Shown: positions 7,960 through 17,081, numbered from the stretch's first letter. The stretch is 64,000 nucleotides of DNA from Methanosarcina flavescens (GCF_001304615.2 NZ_CP032683.1:1488001-1552000), one strand, 5' to 3'. A program made the numbers and translations. Notes: a model not told the origin generated them from the letters alone.

Positions 7960-9678
7960 ATGGATGGCTGGGCAGGAAAAACAGTATATGTAGACCTTAG
8001 TTCAGGATCGGTGAAGACCTTCAGGACTGAAGAAAGTTTAATTAGAAAATATCTGGGCGGCAGAGGACTTGGGGTAAAACTGCTTACTGAACTTACAGAT
8101 CCTGATAATGATCCTCTTGGCCCGGAGAATCCATTAATTTTTACTTCCGGACCTCTTTCTGGTCTTGCTCCAATGGCTTCTGGAGCAGTCCTGACATCGA
8201 AGTCGCCGCTGACAGGTACAATATTTAGCTGGAATGTGAGTGGGGGCTTCGGGAGAGAACTCCGGAAAGCCGGAATTGACGCCCTGATCATTTCCGGAAA
8301 GGCAGAAAGACCTTCATATATAGAGATTGGGGAGGAAAATGTTGAAATCTTGTCGGCAGGACAGCTCTGGGGAAAGAATGTCAGGGCATGTACTGAAGCT
8401 CTTAAGGAAAAAGGCAGCGTAGCCTGTATAGGCAGGGCAGGAGAGAAACAGGTTCTTATTTCTTCATTTGTTGTAGACTTTCTTAACAGCGGAAGAGGGG
8501 GTCTTGGTGCGGTTGCAGGCTCAAAGATGCTCAAAGCCGTGGTCGTGAGAGGAGAAACCGAACTTTTACCTTCCGATCCATATAGATTCCGGGAGCTTGA
8601 GACAAAAGTATTGAAACTTTTTGATGCGAGCCCCGTGTTATCTAAAGGACTTGCAAATTACGGCACATGCGCTCTTGTAAAATTACTGGATTATATGGAT
8701 CTCATCCCAACAAGAAACTTTTCCAAGAGAGGAACTTCTTTTGCAGATGCGTTTTCAGGAGAGAGTATCAAATCCGCTTTTGAGCTTGAAAAAGAGAGCT
8801 GCCCTGGCTGTCCCCTGGGCTGCAAGAAAAAGATTAAAGGAACGGGGCAGATTGTGCCTGATTATGATTCCCTCTGGGCATTCGGGTTTAACCTTGAAAA
8901 CCCTGACCTGATTTCGGTGCTGAGAGCGGACAGGATATGCAAGGATTACGGGCTTGATCCGGTCTCGGTAGGTTCCGTGCTCGGTGCGTGCTCAGAACTC
9001 AAGCCTGGAATAATAGAATCTAAAGGATTGGAATCCCTGCTCCTGGAAATCGGGGAAGGGAGAAAAATGGGGAGCGGAGCCAAAAGATATCTTTCAGGCA
9101 TTGAGAGAGAGGATTTAAGCATGGATGTGAAGGGGCTTGAACTCGGAGGCTTTGATCCACGAGGAGTAAAGGGACAGGCACTGGCTTATGCCACATCCAG
9201 CCACGGTGGAGACTACCTGACTGCTTTCATGGTAGGACCCGAGGTGCTTGGAAAACCTGTGAATCTTGACCGCCTGAGCCTCAAAGGAAAAACAGGTATC
9301 CTTCAGGTATTTGAAAACCTGACTGCTGTGCTTGACTCTTTTGTATTCTGTCCCTTCTCAGGTCTTGCCCTTACTGAAGAACTCGGTTCATCTCTCCTGC
9401 TTTCGGGAACAGGTATAGAAATATCACCTGCAGAACTCCTGAAGGTTGGAGAAAGAATCTATAATCTTGAAAGAATTTATAACCTTAAAGCAGGGTTTAC
9501 CTGCGAAGATGACACCCTTCCTAAGAGGTTGTTTGAAAACGGGGGAGAGAATGAAGGATATAGACTTTCCAGGCAGGAGTTTAAAGCTACGCTTCAGGAG
9601 TACTACCATTACCGCGGCTGGGATGATGAAGGAGTACCCAGGTTGGAGAAATTAAAAGAGCTTGGACTCAATTTTTGA
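7960..9678 (+). CDS. Tungsten aldehyde:ferredoxin oxidoreductase family
   Basis: A 572-residue AOR-family enzyme that oxidises aldehydes to carboxylates with ferredoxin as electron acceptor, using a tungstobispterin and one [4Fe-4S] cluster. The N-terminal domain starts WAGKTVYVDLSSG and contains YLGGRGLGVKLL, which is typical of the pterin-binding beta domain. The cluster ligands are CPGCPLGC at about residues 280-287 plus a distant Cys in FVFCPFSGLA near 463. The length is a little below the usual 600-620. The true aldehyde substrate is unknown; paralogues include glyceraldehyde-3-phosphate and broad-specificity enzymes. The start follows an AGAGGA ribosome site (agaggaatcaatATG). The gene appears monocistronic. 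Confidence 0.88.
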   Translation: MDGWAGKTVYVDLSSGSVKTFRTEESLIRKYLGGRGLGVKLLTELTDPDNDPLGPENPLIFTSGPLSGLAPMASGAVLTSKSPLTGTIFSWNVSGGFGRELRKAGIDALIISGKAERPSYIEIGEENVEILSAGQLWGKNVRACTEALKEKGSVACIGRAGEKQVLISSFVVDFLNSGRGGLGAVAGSKMLKAVVVRGETELLPSDPYRFRELETKVLKLFDASPVLSKGLANYGTCALVKLLDYMDLIPTRNFSKRGTSFADAFSGESIKSAFELEKESCPGCPLGCKKKIKGTGQIVPDYDSLWAFGFNLENPDLISVLRADRICKDYGLDPVSVGSVLGACSELKPGIIESKGLESLLLEIGEGRKMGSGAKRYLSGIEREDLSMDVKGLELGGFDPRGVKGQALAYATSSHGGDYLTAFMVGPEVLGKPVNLDRLSLKGKTGILQVFENLTAVLDSFVFCPFSGLALTEELGSSLLLSGTGIEISPAELLKVGERIYNLERIYNLKAGFTCEDDTLPKRLFENGGENEGYRLSRQEFKATLQEYYHYRGWDDEGVPRLEKLKELGLNF

Positions 9679-10073
9679 AGAGAGAACCGGAAGGACAATG
9701 TTCTTTGAGATACAGTATTTCCTTCAGTCTGGTGTTATCCTTAACCACGATTTTTTGGGATATTCAGGGCAGTTTTACCCGAAAGTTGGCTCAAAGGCGC
9801 AAAATCTCGCATAAGCGTTATATAGTCATGGATAATTAATCGTATTAGTTCTCGATCTATGGATGAATTCTGCAGGCACCCCCAAGCTCGGAATATTTTC
9901 CAGTTTTTCCATGCAGGTCTAAGCGATGCATGGATAGAGTAAGAGGCAGGCTTAAAAATCAAGAAAGCCTTCTTATATTATTTCACCAGATCGCGGAATT
10001 TTTATCAAGGGAACCCGGAACTGTGTTTTACAGCTTATTTATAAATATCCTAAAAACGTAAGGGAGAATCGTT
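9679..10073. other. Intergenic region upstream of aIF5A
   Basis: No convincing gene is seen. TATA-like sequences occur at 9808-9816 (cgttatatag) and at 10032-10046 (cttatttataaatat). The latter is well placed to be the aIF5A promoter with a very short leader, followed by the ribosome site aagggaga. Confidence 0.4.
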
Positions 10074-10460
10074 ATGAAACAGCAGGTAGAAGTAAAAGAT
10101 CTCAAAGAAGGGAAATACGTAATTATTGATGACGAAACATGCGTCATAAAGAGCATTACAAAATCCAAACCGGGAAAGCATGGAGCTGCAAAGGCAAGGG
10201 TAGAGGCTATCGGCCTCTTTGATGGCCAGAAGCGTTCCTACATAGGTTCCGTTGCAAACAAAATCTATGTCCCGATCGTGGAAAGAAAAACCGCGCAGGT
10301 AATCTCGATTACTGGTGACATTGCCCAGCTCATGGACATGGGAGACTTCTCAACCTTTGAGATTGTAATCCCCGATGAGTACAAGGATAAGGTCAAAGAG
10401 GGTGAGGAAGTTTCTTACATCACAGCCCTCGGCAAGATCAAACTCGACATAAGGACTTAA
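10074..10460 (+). CDS. Translation factor aIF5A
   Basis: A 128-residue archaeal initiation/elongation factor 5A, which helps the ribosome past stalled peptides. The loop SKPGKHGAAKAR carries the lysine (about Lys35) that is converted to deoxyhypusine or hypusine. The C-terminal OB-fold half runs from about residue 70. The start follows an AAGGGAGA ribosome site. A downstream terminator separates it only partly from the agmatinase gene. The pairing is notable because agmatinase makes putrescine, the precursor of the polyamine used for the lysine modification. Length and domain order are normal. Confidence 0.96.
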   Translation: MKQQVEVKDLKEGKYVIIDDETCVIKSITKSKPGKHGAAKARVEAIGLFDGQKRSYIGSVANKIYVPIVERKTAQVISITGDIAQLMDMGDFSTFEIVIPDEYKDKVKEGEEVSYITALGKIKLDIRT

Positions 10461-10482
10461 ACTACTAGAATCAATTGAAAAC

Positions 10483-10513
10483 TCAGGTTAAAAAACCTGA
10501 ACCATTCTTTTTT
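10483..10513 (+). terminator. Hairpin and T-run after aIF5A
   Basis: A TCAGGTT/AACCTGA stem with a 4-base loop (10483-10500) is followed by a run of seven T residues (10507-10513). It lies 23 bases after the aIF5A stop and 27 bases before the agmatinase start, so some readthrough may still feed agmatinase. Confidence 0.6.
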
Positions 10514-10539
10514 AAACGAATAATTATACAGGTTACATT

Positions 10540-11415
10540 ATGTTTTTACCCAATTCCTTTATAGATGCTCTTGCAGACTATGAGTCTGCTCGTTATGTTA
10601 TCTTCGGTGTGCCTTTTGACAACACCTCTTCTTACAGGGCAGGCAGCCGTTGGGCTCCAGATGCAATGCGGCAGGTTTCTGCAAATTTTGAGAGTTATAA
10701 CCCGACTTTCGACATAGATCTTGTGGACCTACCTATCTATGATGCCGGAAACCTGGAAACCTCAGCCTCGGTTGACGAGACCCTGGAAAACCTCTACGAA
10801 GCTACAAAAGACCTCCTGAAAGATGGAAAGCTTCCCATTATGCTTGGAGGAGAGCATTCCCTGACCTTTGCTATGGCAAAGGCCTGTGCCGAAATTGCAG
10901 GAGAGGATTTCGGAATACTCATTCTGGATGCTCATTTCGACCTGAGGGAAGAGTACAGGGGTTTTAAGCATAACCATGCCTGCGTGTCCAGAAATATTCT
11001 CAATGAGGTTACAGAGAACCTGGTCTCTATAGGCATAAGAAGCGGTCCTGAAGAAGAGTGGGTTTTTGCCAGGGAAAATAACCTGAAATACTATACAGCC
11101 GATGATGTGGAATCCACAGGTATGGTAGAGATCCTTAAAGAAGCTCTCGAATGGCTTGACTGCAGCCAGCTATATCTTTCCCTTGACATGGATGCAATAG
11201 ATCCGGCTTATGCCCCCGGTTTGGGCACGCCTGAACCTTTCGGCCTGAGTGCAAGGGACGTAAGGACTGCAATAAGGACGCTTGCTCCTTTCTCAATGGC
11301 TTTTGATGTTGTAGAAATTGCCCCTGAATATGATTCCGGTCAAACCGCCATGCTCGGGGCGAAACTGATGAGGGAGTTTATTGCTTCCCATGCGAAAAGC
11401 CGTATAAAAGCATAA
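10540..11415 (+). CDS. speB: Agmatinase
   Basis: A 291-residue ureohydrolase (arginase/agmatinase family) with a binuclear manganese centre. Metal-ligand motifs are present in order: GGEHS (about residues 103-107), DAHFD (about 129-133) and SLDMDAIDP (about 213-221). It is likely agmatinase, giving putrescine and urea from agmatine. Archaea lack an arginase-type urea cycle, and the gene sits directly behind aIF5A, whose lysine modification needs a polyamine. The start is the first ATG after the aIF5A terminator. It is cytosolic, with typical family length and no anomalies. Confidence 0.9.
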   Translation: MFLPNSFIDALADYESARYVIFGVPFDNTSSYRAGSRWAPDAMRQVSANFESYNPTFDIDLVDLPIYDAGNLETSASVDETLENLYEATKDLLKDGKLPIMLGGEHSLTFAMAKACAEIAGEDFGILILDAHFDLREEYRGFKHNHACVSRNILNEVTENLVSIGIRSGPEEEWVFARENNLKYYTADDVESTGMVEILKEALEWLDCSQLYLSLDMDAIDPAYAPGLGTPEPFGLSARDVRTAIRTLAPFSMAFDVVEIAPEYDSGQTAMLGAKLMREFIASHAKSRIKA

Positions 11416-11569
11416 GCTACGAAAATAAAAAAGTGACAACATATACAAAAATTTTAAGCTGGCAGGACAGCTTGAGTCTTTTGAGAGCTTAAAAACTGGT
11501 GGAAAAGGAGGAACTTCTTACTTCCAGACTTTTCCATTATATCCAGTATACCCTCATTCAGTAAATTTT

Positions 11570-11755
11570 TTATGGAGTTTGTGCACGCCATACAGCTATG
11601 ATTTTATCCATTGCTATATACGTATACCTTCCATTCTGTTCAAGACAGAGCACATTGTCTGCGCAGCTTTCTACGCTTCCGCTAAAGACATCTGGACCCC
11701 CACAGTAGACATCTATAACCTCACCTCGAAGGTTTTCCACTATAAAAGACTGCAT
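11570..11755 (-). CDS. Small Sm-like protein A
   Basis: A 61-residue protein with a close paralogue 200 bases upstream. The frame extends further upstream, but the homologous part begins at the ATG at 11755 (MQSFIVENLRGEVIDVYCGG), which has a GAGGTG ribosome site 7 bases before it. The sequence reads as five beta strands, with GEVIDVYCGG, SGSVESCADNVLCLE and YIAMDKIIAVW. This layout and the G...(C/F)xDN.L pattern recall Sm/LSm and Hfq small beta barrels. That is inference from pattern only, since no RNA-binding residues can be proven. Two cysteines, YCGG and SCAD, are conserved between the paralogues. Confidence 0.7.
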   Translation of the reverse strand: MQSFIVENLRGEVIDVYCGGPDVFSGSVESCADNVLCLEQNGRYTYIAMDKIIAVWRAQTP

Positions 11756-11955
11756 TTCTTTGCACCTCAGATATTTTCCCCATATGACGGACTCTCTTAC
11801 CCTGCTGGTTTGAACTAACTTCTTTTTCCGGGAACAAAGTCCGATCCAGTCGCCAAGCACTTTATCCAATTTTATCCAGGTTTAGAAAACAAATAAGATT
11901 TCACCTGTTCCGGTTATCCCAATTAATATGATGTTTTTAATATATAATCTTGAGC

Positions 11956-12135
11956 TTATTGACCCCACAGGGCTATTATTTTGTCGATTGCTATATGGGT
12001 AAGTTTCCCTTCACTATCAAGCGTCAATACATTATCGGCACAGGCTACTACATTTCCCCTGAAAACGTCAGGCCCACCACAGTAAACATCTACATCCTTA
12101 TTTAGATAATGTTCTACTATAAATGATTGCATCAT
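11956..12135 (-). CDS. Small Sm-like protein B (short gene)
   Basis: A 58-59-residue paralogue of the neighbouring small protein. It starts at either of two adjacent ATGs (12135 or 12132) behind a very strong GGAGGAG ribosome site at about 12142-12148. Shared blocks are MQSFIVE, VDVYCGGPDVF, CADNVL and IDKIIALW, with changes scattered through the rest, as expected for an old tandem duplication under selection. The function is unknown; an LSm-like five-strand fold is suggested by the hydrophobic pattern and length. Both copies read the same way, with about 200 bases between them. Confidence 0.72.
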   Translation of the reverse strand: MMQSFIVEHYLNKDVDVYCGGPDVFRGNVVACADNVLTLDSEGKLTHIAIDKIIALWGQ

Positions 12136-13449
12136 AGATTACTCCTCCTGATTATTTTCTTCTTAACCTGTTTATTCAGGCTTCAGATTGACTGATGGCA
12201 TAAGCTAGCAGTCGTTATATCCACAGATGCCCATTAAATAAATTATCTTCCATTCTATATAAATATATTTGGAAACTAAAATTGATTTTCGAGATGCTTT
12301 GCCATTAATCCATGGAAGAAAGATTAACTTACTAATCCGGAGCCGCACAGTTGCCAGGTCTCGTTTTTCAGGAAATAAAAAAAATTATTTTACTTTTTTT
12401 CTGCGGGTTTATTTGCCTCATGGAATCGGGAAAGCTAAGTTTATCTGAATAAATTTTATGGATTTAATATTTTGGTAAAAGAGATTAAGTTTCAGGCTTG
12501 CCACTAGTTTCTGATGAAGAAACCCTCTACCGTTAAATAAGCGATGTTTTTGTCTCAAAATGAAGCCAATCGAGTTTTTCATTCCGAACTGTCAGCTTCA
12601 CAGCCTTCATACATGAAAATATTTTCAATACAAGTGCCGAACTTAAGACTGGGTGATAGAAATAGAGAAGCAGTTAGAAAGCATATTAAGTATGTGTATA
12701 TATAAACTGAGTTTTTAAGCAGATTGTACATACTATCCTTTTGCCCAAATCTATTTTATAGCAATTTTAAGTTTACTCTAGTTATTACTTAAGTTTTTTA
12801 GGCTAGAGTATTTTGCCTATATGAGAATGCTCCGAAGATCAAGACGCAAATTAAGGATACATGTTAATATTTGAAGGTTTCAACCTTGCTTTGGAAATTT
12901 TTACATTTAAATTTTATGCTGTACAGATGAAACAGGAGAAATAATTTATAGGGGTTTAGTGTATACTAAAACTATGGAAGATAAGTTTTTAAAATATATT
13001 GAGATTATATTTTGTGTTTGCCTTACCATACTTTTTCTGATTTCTTGCTTTCATACTGCGTAAAAATCTAACTCATATTGCATAAAATCTAGGGTCCCAT
13101 TCTCTCCAACAGTATATAAGATTAATAGGATCCTCTTAAATCTACTATTTAATCAGAAACTATTTTTCCTCTTTTTTACTAATTAAACCAGAGAATAGTT
13201 TCCCCCCAAAAAAGTGCATCTTATATTCTATCTAAATAACAATTAAAGCAGAAAAAACTGTAAATTTCACTAAGCGAAGATTTCAAACCGACTCTGTAGA
13301 AAGTTCATTTAAATTAGCTCAAAAAAAGAAAAAAATAAACAAGCAAGAAGACATCATTTTTATTAATTCAAATATTGAAGTCCTCTTGCTTTAGAGATCT
13401 CTACAGAACCAAAAATTATAAGCTTCATGAGCTCAGAACCCTCAAAAGC
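12136..13449. other. Long AT-rich intergenic region
   Basis: About 1.3 kb is very AT-rich and has no conventional gene on either strand. The only item worth naming is a possible 34-codon membrane peptide at 12959-13063, listed separately. Poly-A/T tracts near 12378-12400 and 13321-13336 may be terminators. Confidence 0.4.
12959..13063 (+). CDS. Possible single-helix membrane peptide
   Basis: A 34-codon frame starts with GTG at 12959, four bases after AGGGG, or ATG at 12974 without a close ribosome site. It encodes a short basic/acidic head (MEDKFLKYIE) followed by a single hydrophobic helix, IIFCVCLTILFLISCF, and stops. The hydrophobic block with three cysteines is unlike random AT-rich translation. 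No homologue is recognised. It could equally be chance, as nothing else in the region supports it. Confidence 0.3.
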   Translation: MYTKTMEDKFLKYIEIIFCVCLTILFLISCFHTA

Positions 13450-13803
13450 TCAGGTTTCTTTCTCAGGACACCCCATTTCATAAAAAGGATGACAAATCCC
13501 AAATACTTTATCCAGGGAAACTACAAATCCTATGCCAGTTCCGGGTTCGTTAAGGTTTATAGCCTCAATAATACTATTCCTAATATCATCTTCAATATCT
13601 GACTTGGCTATTGTAAGTACAATTTCTTTTTCCGGTTCAATCATCAAGCCAAGAATTTTTTTATTTTCATGAATCCCTGTACCACGACCAAATAAGATTG
13701 TTCCCCCCTGAGCACCGGCTTTTCTTGAGGCTTTAATAACCTCATCGCCCCAGCCCTTTTTGACAATTGTTACTATTAACACAAACTCACTCTTATTGCA
13801 CAT
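13450..13803 (-). CDS. PII-like regulatory protein
   Basis: A 117-residue protein of the PII/PII-like ferredoxin fold. It has a VLIVTIVKKGWGDEVIKASRKAGAQG first beta-alpha unit and GRGTGIHE in place of the uridylylated T-loop of GlnB/GlnK; no T-loop tyrosine is seen. The C-terminal GTGIGFVVSLDKVFG resembles the nucleotide-binding loop of PII. Classical GlnK sits beside ammonium transporters. This one is the last gene of an operon with two DUF1538 membrane proteins and overlaps the second by 11 bases, so it probably gates that transporter-like pair in response to a nucleotide or small ligand. The ligand is unknown. Confidence 0.78.
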   Translation of the reverse strand: MCNKSEFVLIVTIVKKGWGDEVIKASRKAGAQGGTILFGRGTGIHENKKILGLMIEPEKEIVLTIAKSDIEDDIRNSIIEAINLNEPGTGIGFVVSLDKVFGICHPFYEMGCPEKET

Positions 13804-14521
13804 TTTTTATACCTCCATTAAATCTTATATAAACACCCAGCAACATAACAAAAATAATAGGTGCGAGTGCTATCATTGCGATCAGACCGAAGCCGTCTGC
13901 TACAGGGTCTGCACCCTCATATGCTGTAGCTACTCCTACAGCCATAGACATAAGAAAAGATACAGCCATCGGACCTGTTACAGCTCCTCCTGCATCGAAC
14001 GCTATACCTATAAAATCTCTGTCACAAAGCCATAATAGAACAAGGGCAAATAAATAACCTGGAACTATTATGTACAGGAATGGAATTCTATAGACAATTT
14101 TTGCCATTGTAATAGCAGCAAACAGGGCAACTGCTAAGGAAAGCGTGTAAAGCATAAGATTTGATCTTATATACCCATTGGAAGACACCTCGACCTGATA
14201 ACATAATACTCTTACAGAAGGTTCTGCAAGAGTAGCAAGTAAACCGAGGATAAAACCTATGGGGATCAAGAAATTTCTTCTAGAATCACCAAAAAATTCG
14301 CCTATTTTCGTTCCCGCAGGAAGAAAGCCATTATAGATTCCATAAAGAAACAAAATCAGACCTATTGCAGTGAAAGCTAACCCTGTATAAAGTTTCACCA
14401 ACTGTGACGGTGGCAATTTTAAGTACAATATCTGGAATACTGTGAAGAAAATTATTAGAGGAGCAATTGACTGAATAACTTCTAAAATTACAGGTAAAAT
14501 TCCTCCTATGCTCAAACTCAT
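13793..14521 (-). CDS. DUF1538 membrane protein, second half
   Basis: A 242-residue integral membrane protein of the DUF1538 family with about seven hydrophobic segments. A conserved block reads AEPSVRVLCYQVE followed by a glycine/alanine-rich half with FDAGGAVTGPMAVSFLMSMA. The upstream partner has the matching AEPNVIVLINLVD and FDSGSVTTGAI blocks, so the two are internal-repeat halves that in other organisms occur as one long protein. The start overlaps the upstream stop by four bases (ATGA), and the stop region overlaps the PII-like gene. A transport function is inferred from topology and the PII partner. Confidence 0.8.
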   Translation of the reverse strand: MSLSIGGILPVILEVIQSIAPLIIFFTVFQILYLKLPPSQLVKLYTGLAFTAIGLILFLYGIYNGFLPAGTKIGEFFGDSRRNFLIPIGFILGLLATLAEPSVRVLCYQVEVSSNGYIRSNLMLYTLSLAVALFAAITMAKIVYRIPFLYIIVPGYLFALVLLWLCDRDFIGIAFDAGGAVTGPMAVSFLMSMAVGVATAYEGADPVADGFGLIAMIALAPIIFVMLLGVYIRFNGGIKNVQ

Positions 14522-15210
14522 GAAGATAGAACCCCCAGAAGCATGAGACTCAGTATGGGACCTGTAGTCGCCAAGCCTATAAGCCCAAATCCATCCAGTT
14601 CAGATCTATCCTGCAATACTGAAGCTACCCCGACTCCAAGTCCCATAAGCACAGGCACAATTATAGCCCCGGTAGTTACGCTTCCGGAATCAAAGGAGAT
14701 TGCCAGGAAATCAGCAGGTACGAAGAAGGACAGCACGAGTATAAATGAATAAATTGCAGCAAATAAATATCTGATCGGAGTTCCATAGATTATCCTCAGA
14801 ATGGCAATAGCCATAAGGAAACCTACTCCAAAAGCTATGGAGAATAACAGTAAATTGTTATCTATGCTACCCTGCAGAGCTGAATCAACCAAGTTAATTA
14901 AAACAATTACATTGGGTTCCGCAATGGTTACAAAGAATGAGAATAAAAATACTGCTAATGCAATGAACCCCAGTGAGTTATGCTTAGGCAAGTCACCTCC
15001 AATTGCCACTCCTATCGGGAGCATACTTACCTTAACCCCCGTTAGAAAAAAAATCATTCCTATTGCAGTTATTGCCGTAGCTATTAAAAAGGAAATAAGA
15101 TCGTTCCAACTTATACCGACGAACAAAATCAGCAGCAACCCTATTGCTAGCGCTAAGGGAAAGACCGCTTGGGCTACTTCCTGAAAAGTTTCTTTAATAA
15201 TATTAGTCAT
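14518..15210 (-). CDS. DUF1538 membrane protein, first half
   Basis: A 230-residue polytopic membrane protein, homologous to the following gene and first in the operon. The start at 15210 has a GGTGGAG ribosome site about 5 bases upstream, and a TATA-like taatatatac lies near 15249-15258, giving a leader of about 20 bases. Conserved features include VTIAEPNVIVLINLVD and ISFDSGSVTTGAIIVPVLMGLGVG. The two halves probably assemble into one pseudo-symmetric transporter or channel. The substrate is unknown. Expression is probably coupled through the ATGA overlap with the second half. Confidence 0.8.
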   Translation of the reverse strand: MTNIIKETFQEVAQAVFPLALAIGLLLILFVGISWNDLISFLIATAITAIGMIFFLTGVKVSMLPIGVAIGGDLPKHNSLGFIALAVFLFSFFVTIAEPNVIVLINLVDSALQGSIDNNLLLFSIAFGVGFLMAIAILRIIYGTPIRYLFAAIYSFILVLSFFVPADFLAISFDSGSVTTGAIIVPVLMGLGVGVASVLQDRSELDGFGLIGLATTGPILSLMLLGVLSS

Positions 15211-16222
15211 AAAAGCTCCACCAGATTATATATATATTAAACAAGATGCGTATATATTACTGTTTGTGTGTACAGGAATGCATTAAAAATTCAGTAAATA
15301 TATTAATTCTCAATTTGACTCCCAGAGAGATTAAGATTTAATTTGACCCGTTAGAGAATTGAAGCCTGCATCTTAAGCTCTTTATGTAATAACTTGGATC
15401 TGTATGTACAAATCTATCTGAATTAAAATCTATCTGAATTAAAATCTATCTGAATTAATATGATATAAAGATTCATCTTGAAAATTGACGACTTTTATGA
15501 TAGAAACTCCAAAACTGAAGACTTAATATTTCCTGACAAGGATTCTAAACACGTTTCGCACGTTTACAGGTTTTCTCCCTTTTCTGCATGTGGTCCCTGT
15601 TGATTGCCTTTAAATTTTCTTTTCCAAGAACCAACAAAGACCTTCAGATTTTCTGGTTTTAACCGATTATTTTCAGTTAGTTTGGTTTTCAAACAGGAAG
15701 GCAATACAAACAAGGGTTAATATCATATTATTCTAACGATAATATGAAAAAGTATAGCAATAGAAGAAAGGATATGGTGACTAAAACCTCCAGCCTCAAA
15801 AACCACGGGGTCTATGTTTTTTTATACAGAGAGTATTTGATTTTTATTCCAAACTATCTTCGCAAAGCTTTCTAATCTCATCGAGCAATTAGTGTTTTTA
15901 CGACCTATTTTGGTGTTTTTACGATCTATTTATATCTGTACTAATCTCTGACACCTATTTTGGTCATGCTTTCAATACTGAGGGATTCATCCTGCTGTAA
16001 GGTAGCTACGTTAAAAAGGTGTATTCGAGAAGTCTGATAAGTTTCGTATGGGAATAGTTAGAATCTATGAGTTCAGTATAAAAATAATCAGAAACCAGAA
16101 TCTATGAATTCGAGATGAAAACCTGCCAGGATAACAGTTTGTATAGAATCCAGTTGCAGATTGCTATAAAACAGATCAGGAAATTAAAAAGAAATAATTC
16201 AAGGATAAACTTGAAAAAGAGA
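15211..16222. other. Intergenic region between the DUF1538 operon and tRNA-Ser
   Basis: About 1 kb of AT-rich DNA contains the DUF1538 promoter (near 15249-15258), a 16-bp triplicate repeat (15410-15457) and a doubled gtgtttttacga(c/t)ctattt element near 15890-15930. A 43-codon frame at 15744-15875 lacks a ribosome site and is not called. Confidence 0.4.
15410..15457. repeat. Three tandem 16-bp repeats
   Basis: The unit aaatctatctgaatta is repeated three times without mismatch at 15410-15425, 15426-15441 and 15442-15457. It has no evident coding function. Confidence 0.9.
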
Positions 16223-16308
16223 ACGACGAGAGGGGGATTCGAACCCCCGAGATGCGGAGCATCACGGGATTAGCAATCCCGCGCCATACCGGGCTTGGCT
16301 ATCTCGTC
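16223..16308 (-). tRNA. tRNA-Ser(GCU)
   Basis: An 86-base class II tRNA on the minus strand. The acceptor stem GACGAGA pairs with TCTCGTC, followed by discriminator G. The D arm is AGCCAAGCCCGGTATGGC, the anticodon arm GGGATTGCTAATCCC gives anticodon GCU, a long variable arm is built on GATGCTCCGCATC, and the T arm GGGGGTTCGAATCCCCC is canonical. The long variable arm and the anticodon agree on serine (AGC/AGU codons). CCA is not encoded. A TATA-like element lies near 16347-16358. Confidence 0.96.
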
Positions 16309-16463
16309 ACAAAGGATTTTAAGAAGCGCGTCCCCTTAAACGCAGTCCATATATTTAATCTTTTCCGGGGAAAAGGTCTCGCACAGACTATCTTTTAAGA
16401 GATACATAATTGTGCTATAAAACTAAATTACCTTATTTGTTCCAAATTACCTTATGTGTTAAG

Positions 16464-16778
16464 TGATGAGCACGCCTCAGGTTGCTGCATCTTGGAGACC
16501 CCAGTAGGCTGGACCCTCTCCTCCACCCCGCACCCCTGCAAGCGACAGTTGCCCACGGTAAGTCTGCTCCCTTCCGGGCCTCGACCGGTTTCCGCAGTTA
16601 GGGTATGAGAACCTGCTCTCCAGCAAACCCTCATACCTGCACCATCCCAGCAGGACGGGGCTTCTCCGTTGAGGTTCCAGGCTGGAACCCCTTCGACGCA
16701 TCTTCCCTTGGCTTCGTCCCCCGCATATCGGCGATTTCGGGTTACAGGTAACGCCGGGCTACCCGGACTAGCTCATCA
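16464..16778 (-). ncRNA. ffs: Archaeal signal recognition particle RNA (7S)
   Basis: About 315 bases of GC-rich structured RNA on the minus strand stand out from AT-rich surroundings. The SRP54-binding helix 8 is recognisable as GAGGCCCGGAAGGGAGCAG, and the 5' domain has the GTCCGGGTAGCCCGGCG start typical of archaeal 7S RNA. The ends pair with each other as helix 1 (GATGAGC at the 5' end, GCTCATC at the 3' end), which sets the approximate boundaries. A TATA box lies about 24 bases upstream. Apparent reading frames across this region are artefacts of its low stop-codon density. Confidence 0.95.
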
Positions 16779-16795
16779 GCTATAGAAAGACACTT

Positions 16796-16807
16796 TTAAT
16801 ATATAAG
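16796..16807 (-). promoter_or_regulatory. TATA box of the SRP RNA gene
   Basis: The sequence ttaatatataag is centred about 24 bases before the deduced 5' end of the SRP RNA, the expected archaeal TATA spacing. Confidence 0.65.
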
Positions 16808-17081
16808 TATATCGTAACCATATTCCTCCCGATATCTATTTTCTAATTATAGAATCAAAATGTTCAATTCCTCCAAAAGAAAAGGACAAAGATAAAAAGG
16901 CATTCTTTAAAAAACTGAGAAGAAGTAATAAACTGGAACTCAACAGATCTTAAAATATAAGGGGAGGAATAAATCCCCCTATTTATTTATACGTTATTTT
17001 TCAAAATAATGTATAATAAATCTCAAACGGCTTATTAGCAAATTAAATACCCGGCAAAATAGGGAGATAAAGGGGAGTTCT

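Noticed and set aside
9741-9962. Minus-strand 73-codon frame before aIF5A
   Set aside because: Random-looking composition, no ribosome site, and it covers the likely promoter area of aIF5A.
13375-13602. Plus-strand 75-codon frame over the PII-like gene
   Set aside because: It is the shadow of the PII-like gene, whose frame has family motifs and operon overlap.
16452-16701. Minus-strand reading frames in a GC-rich block
   Set aside because: The block is SRP RNA: helix 8 motif, paired ends and a TATA box at the right distance.
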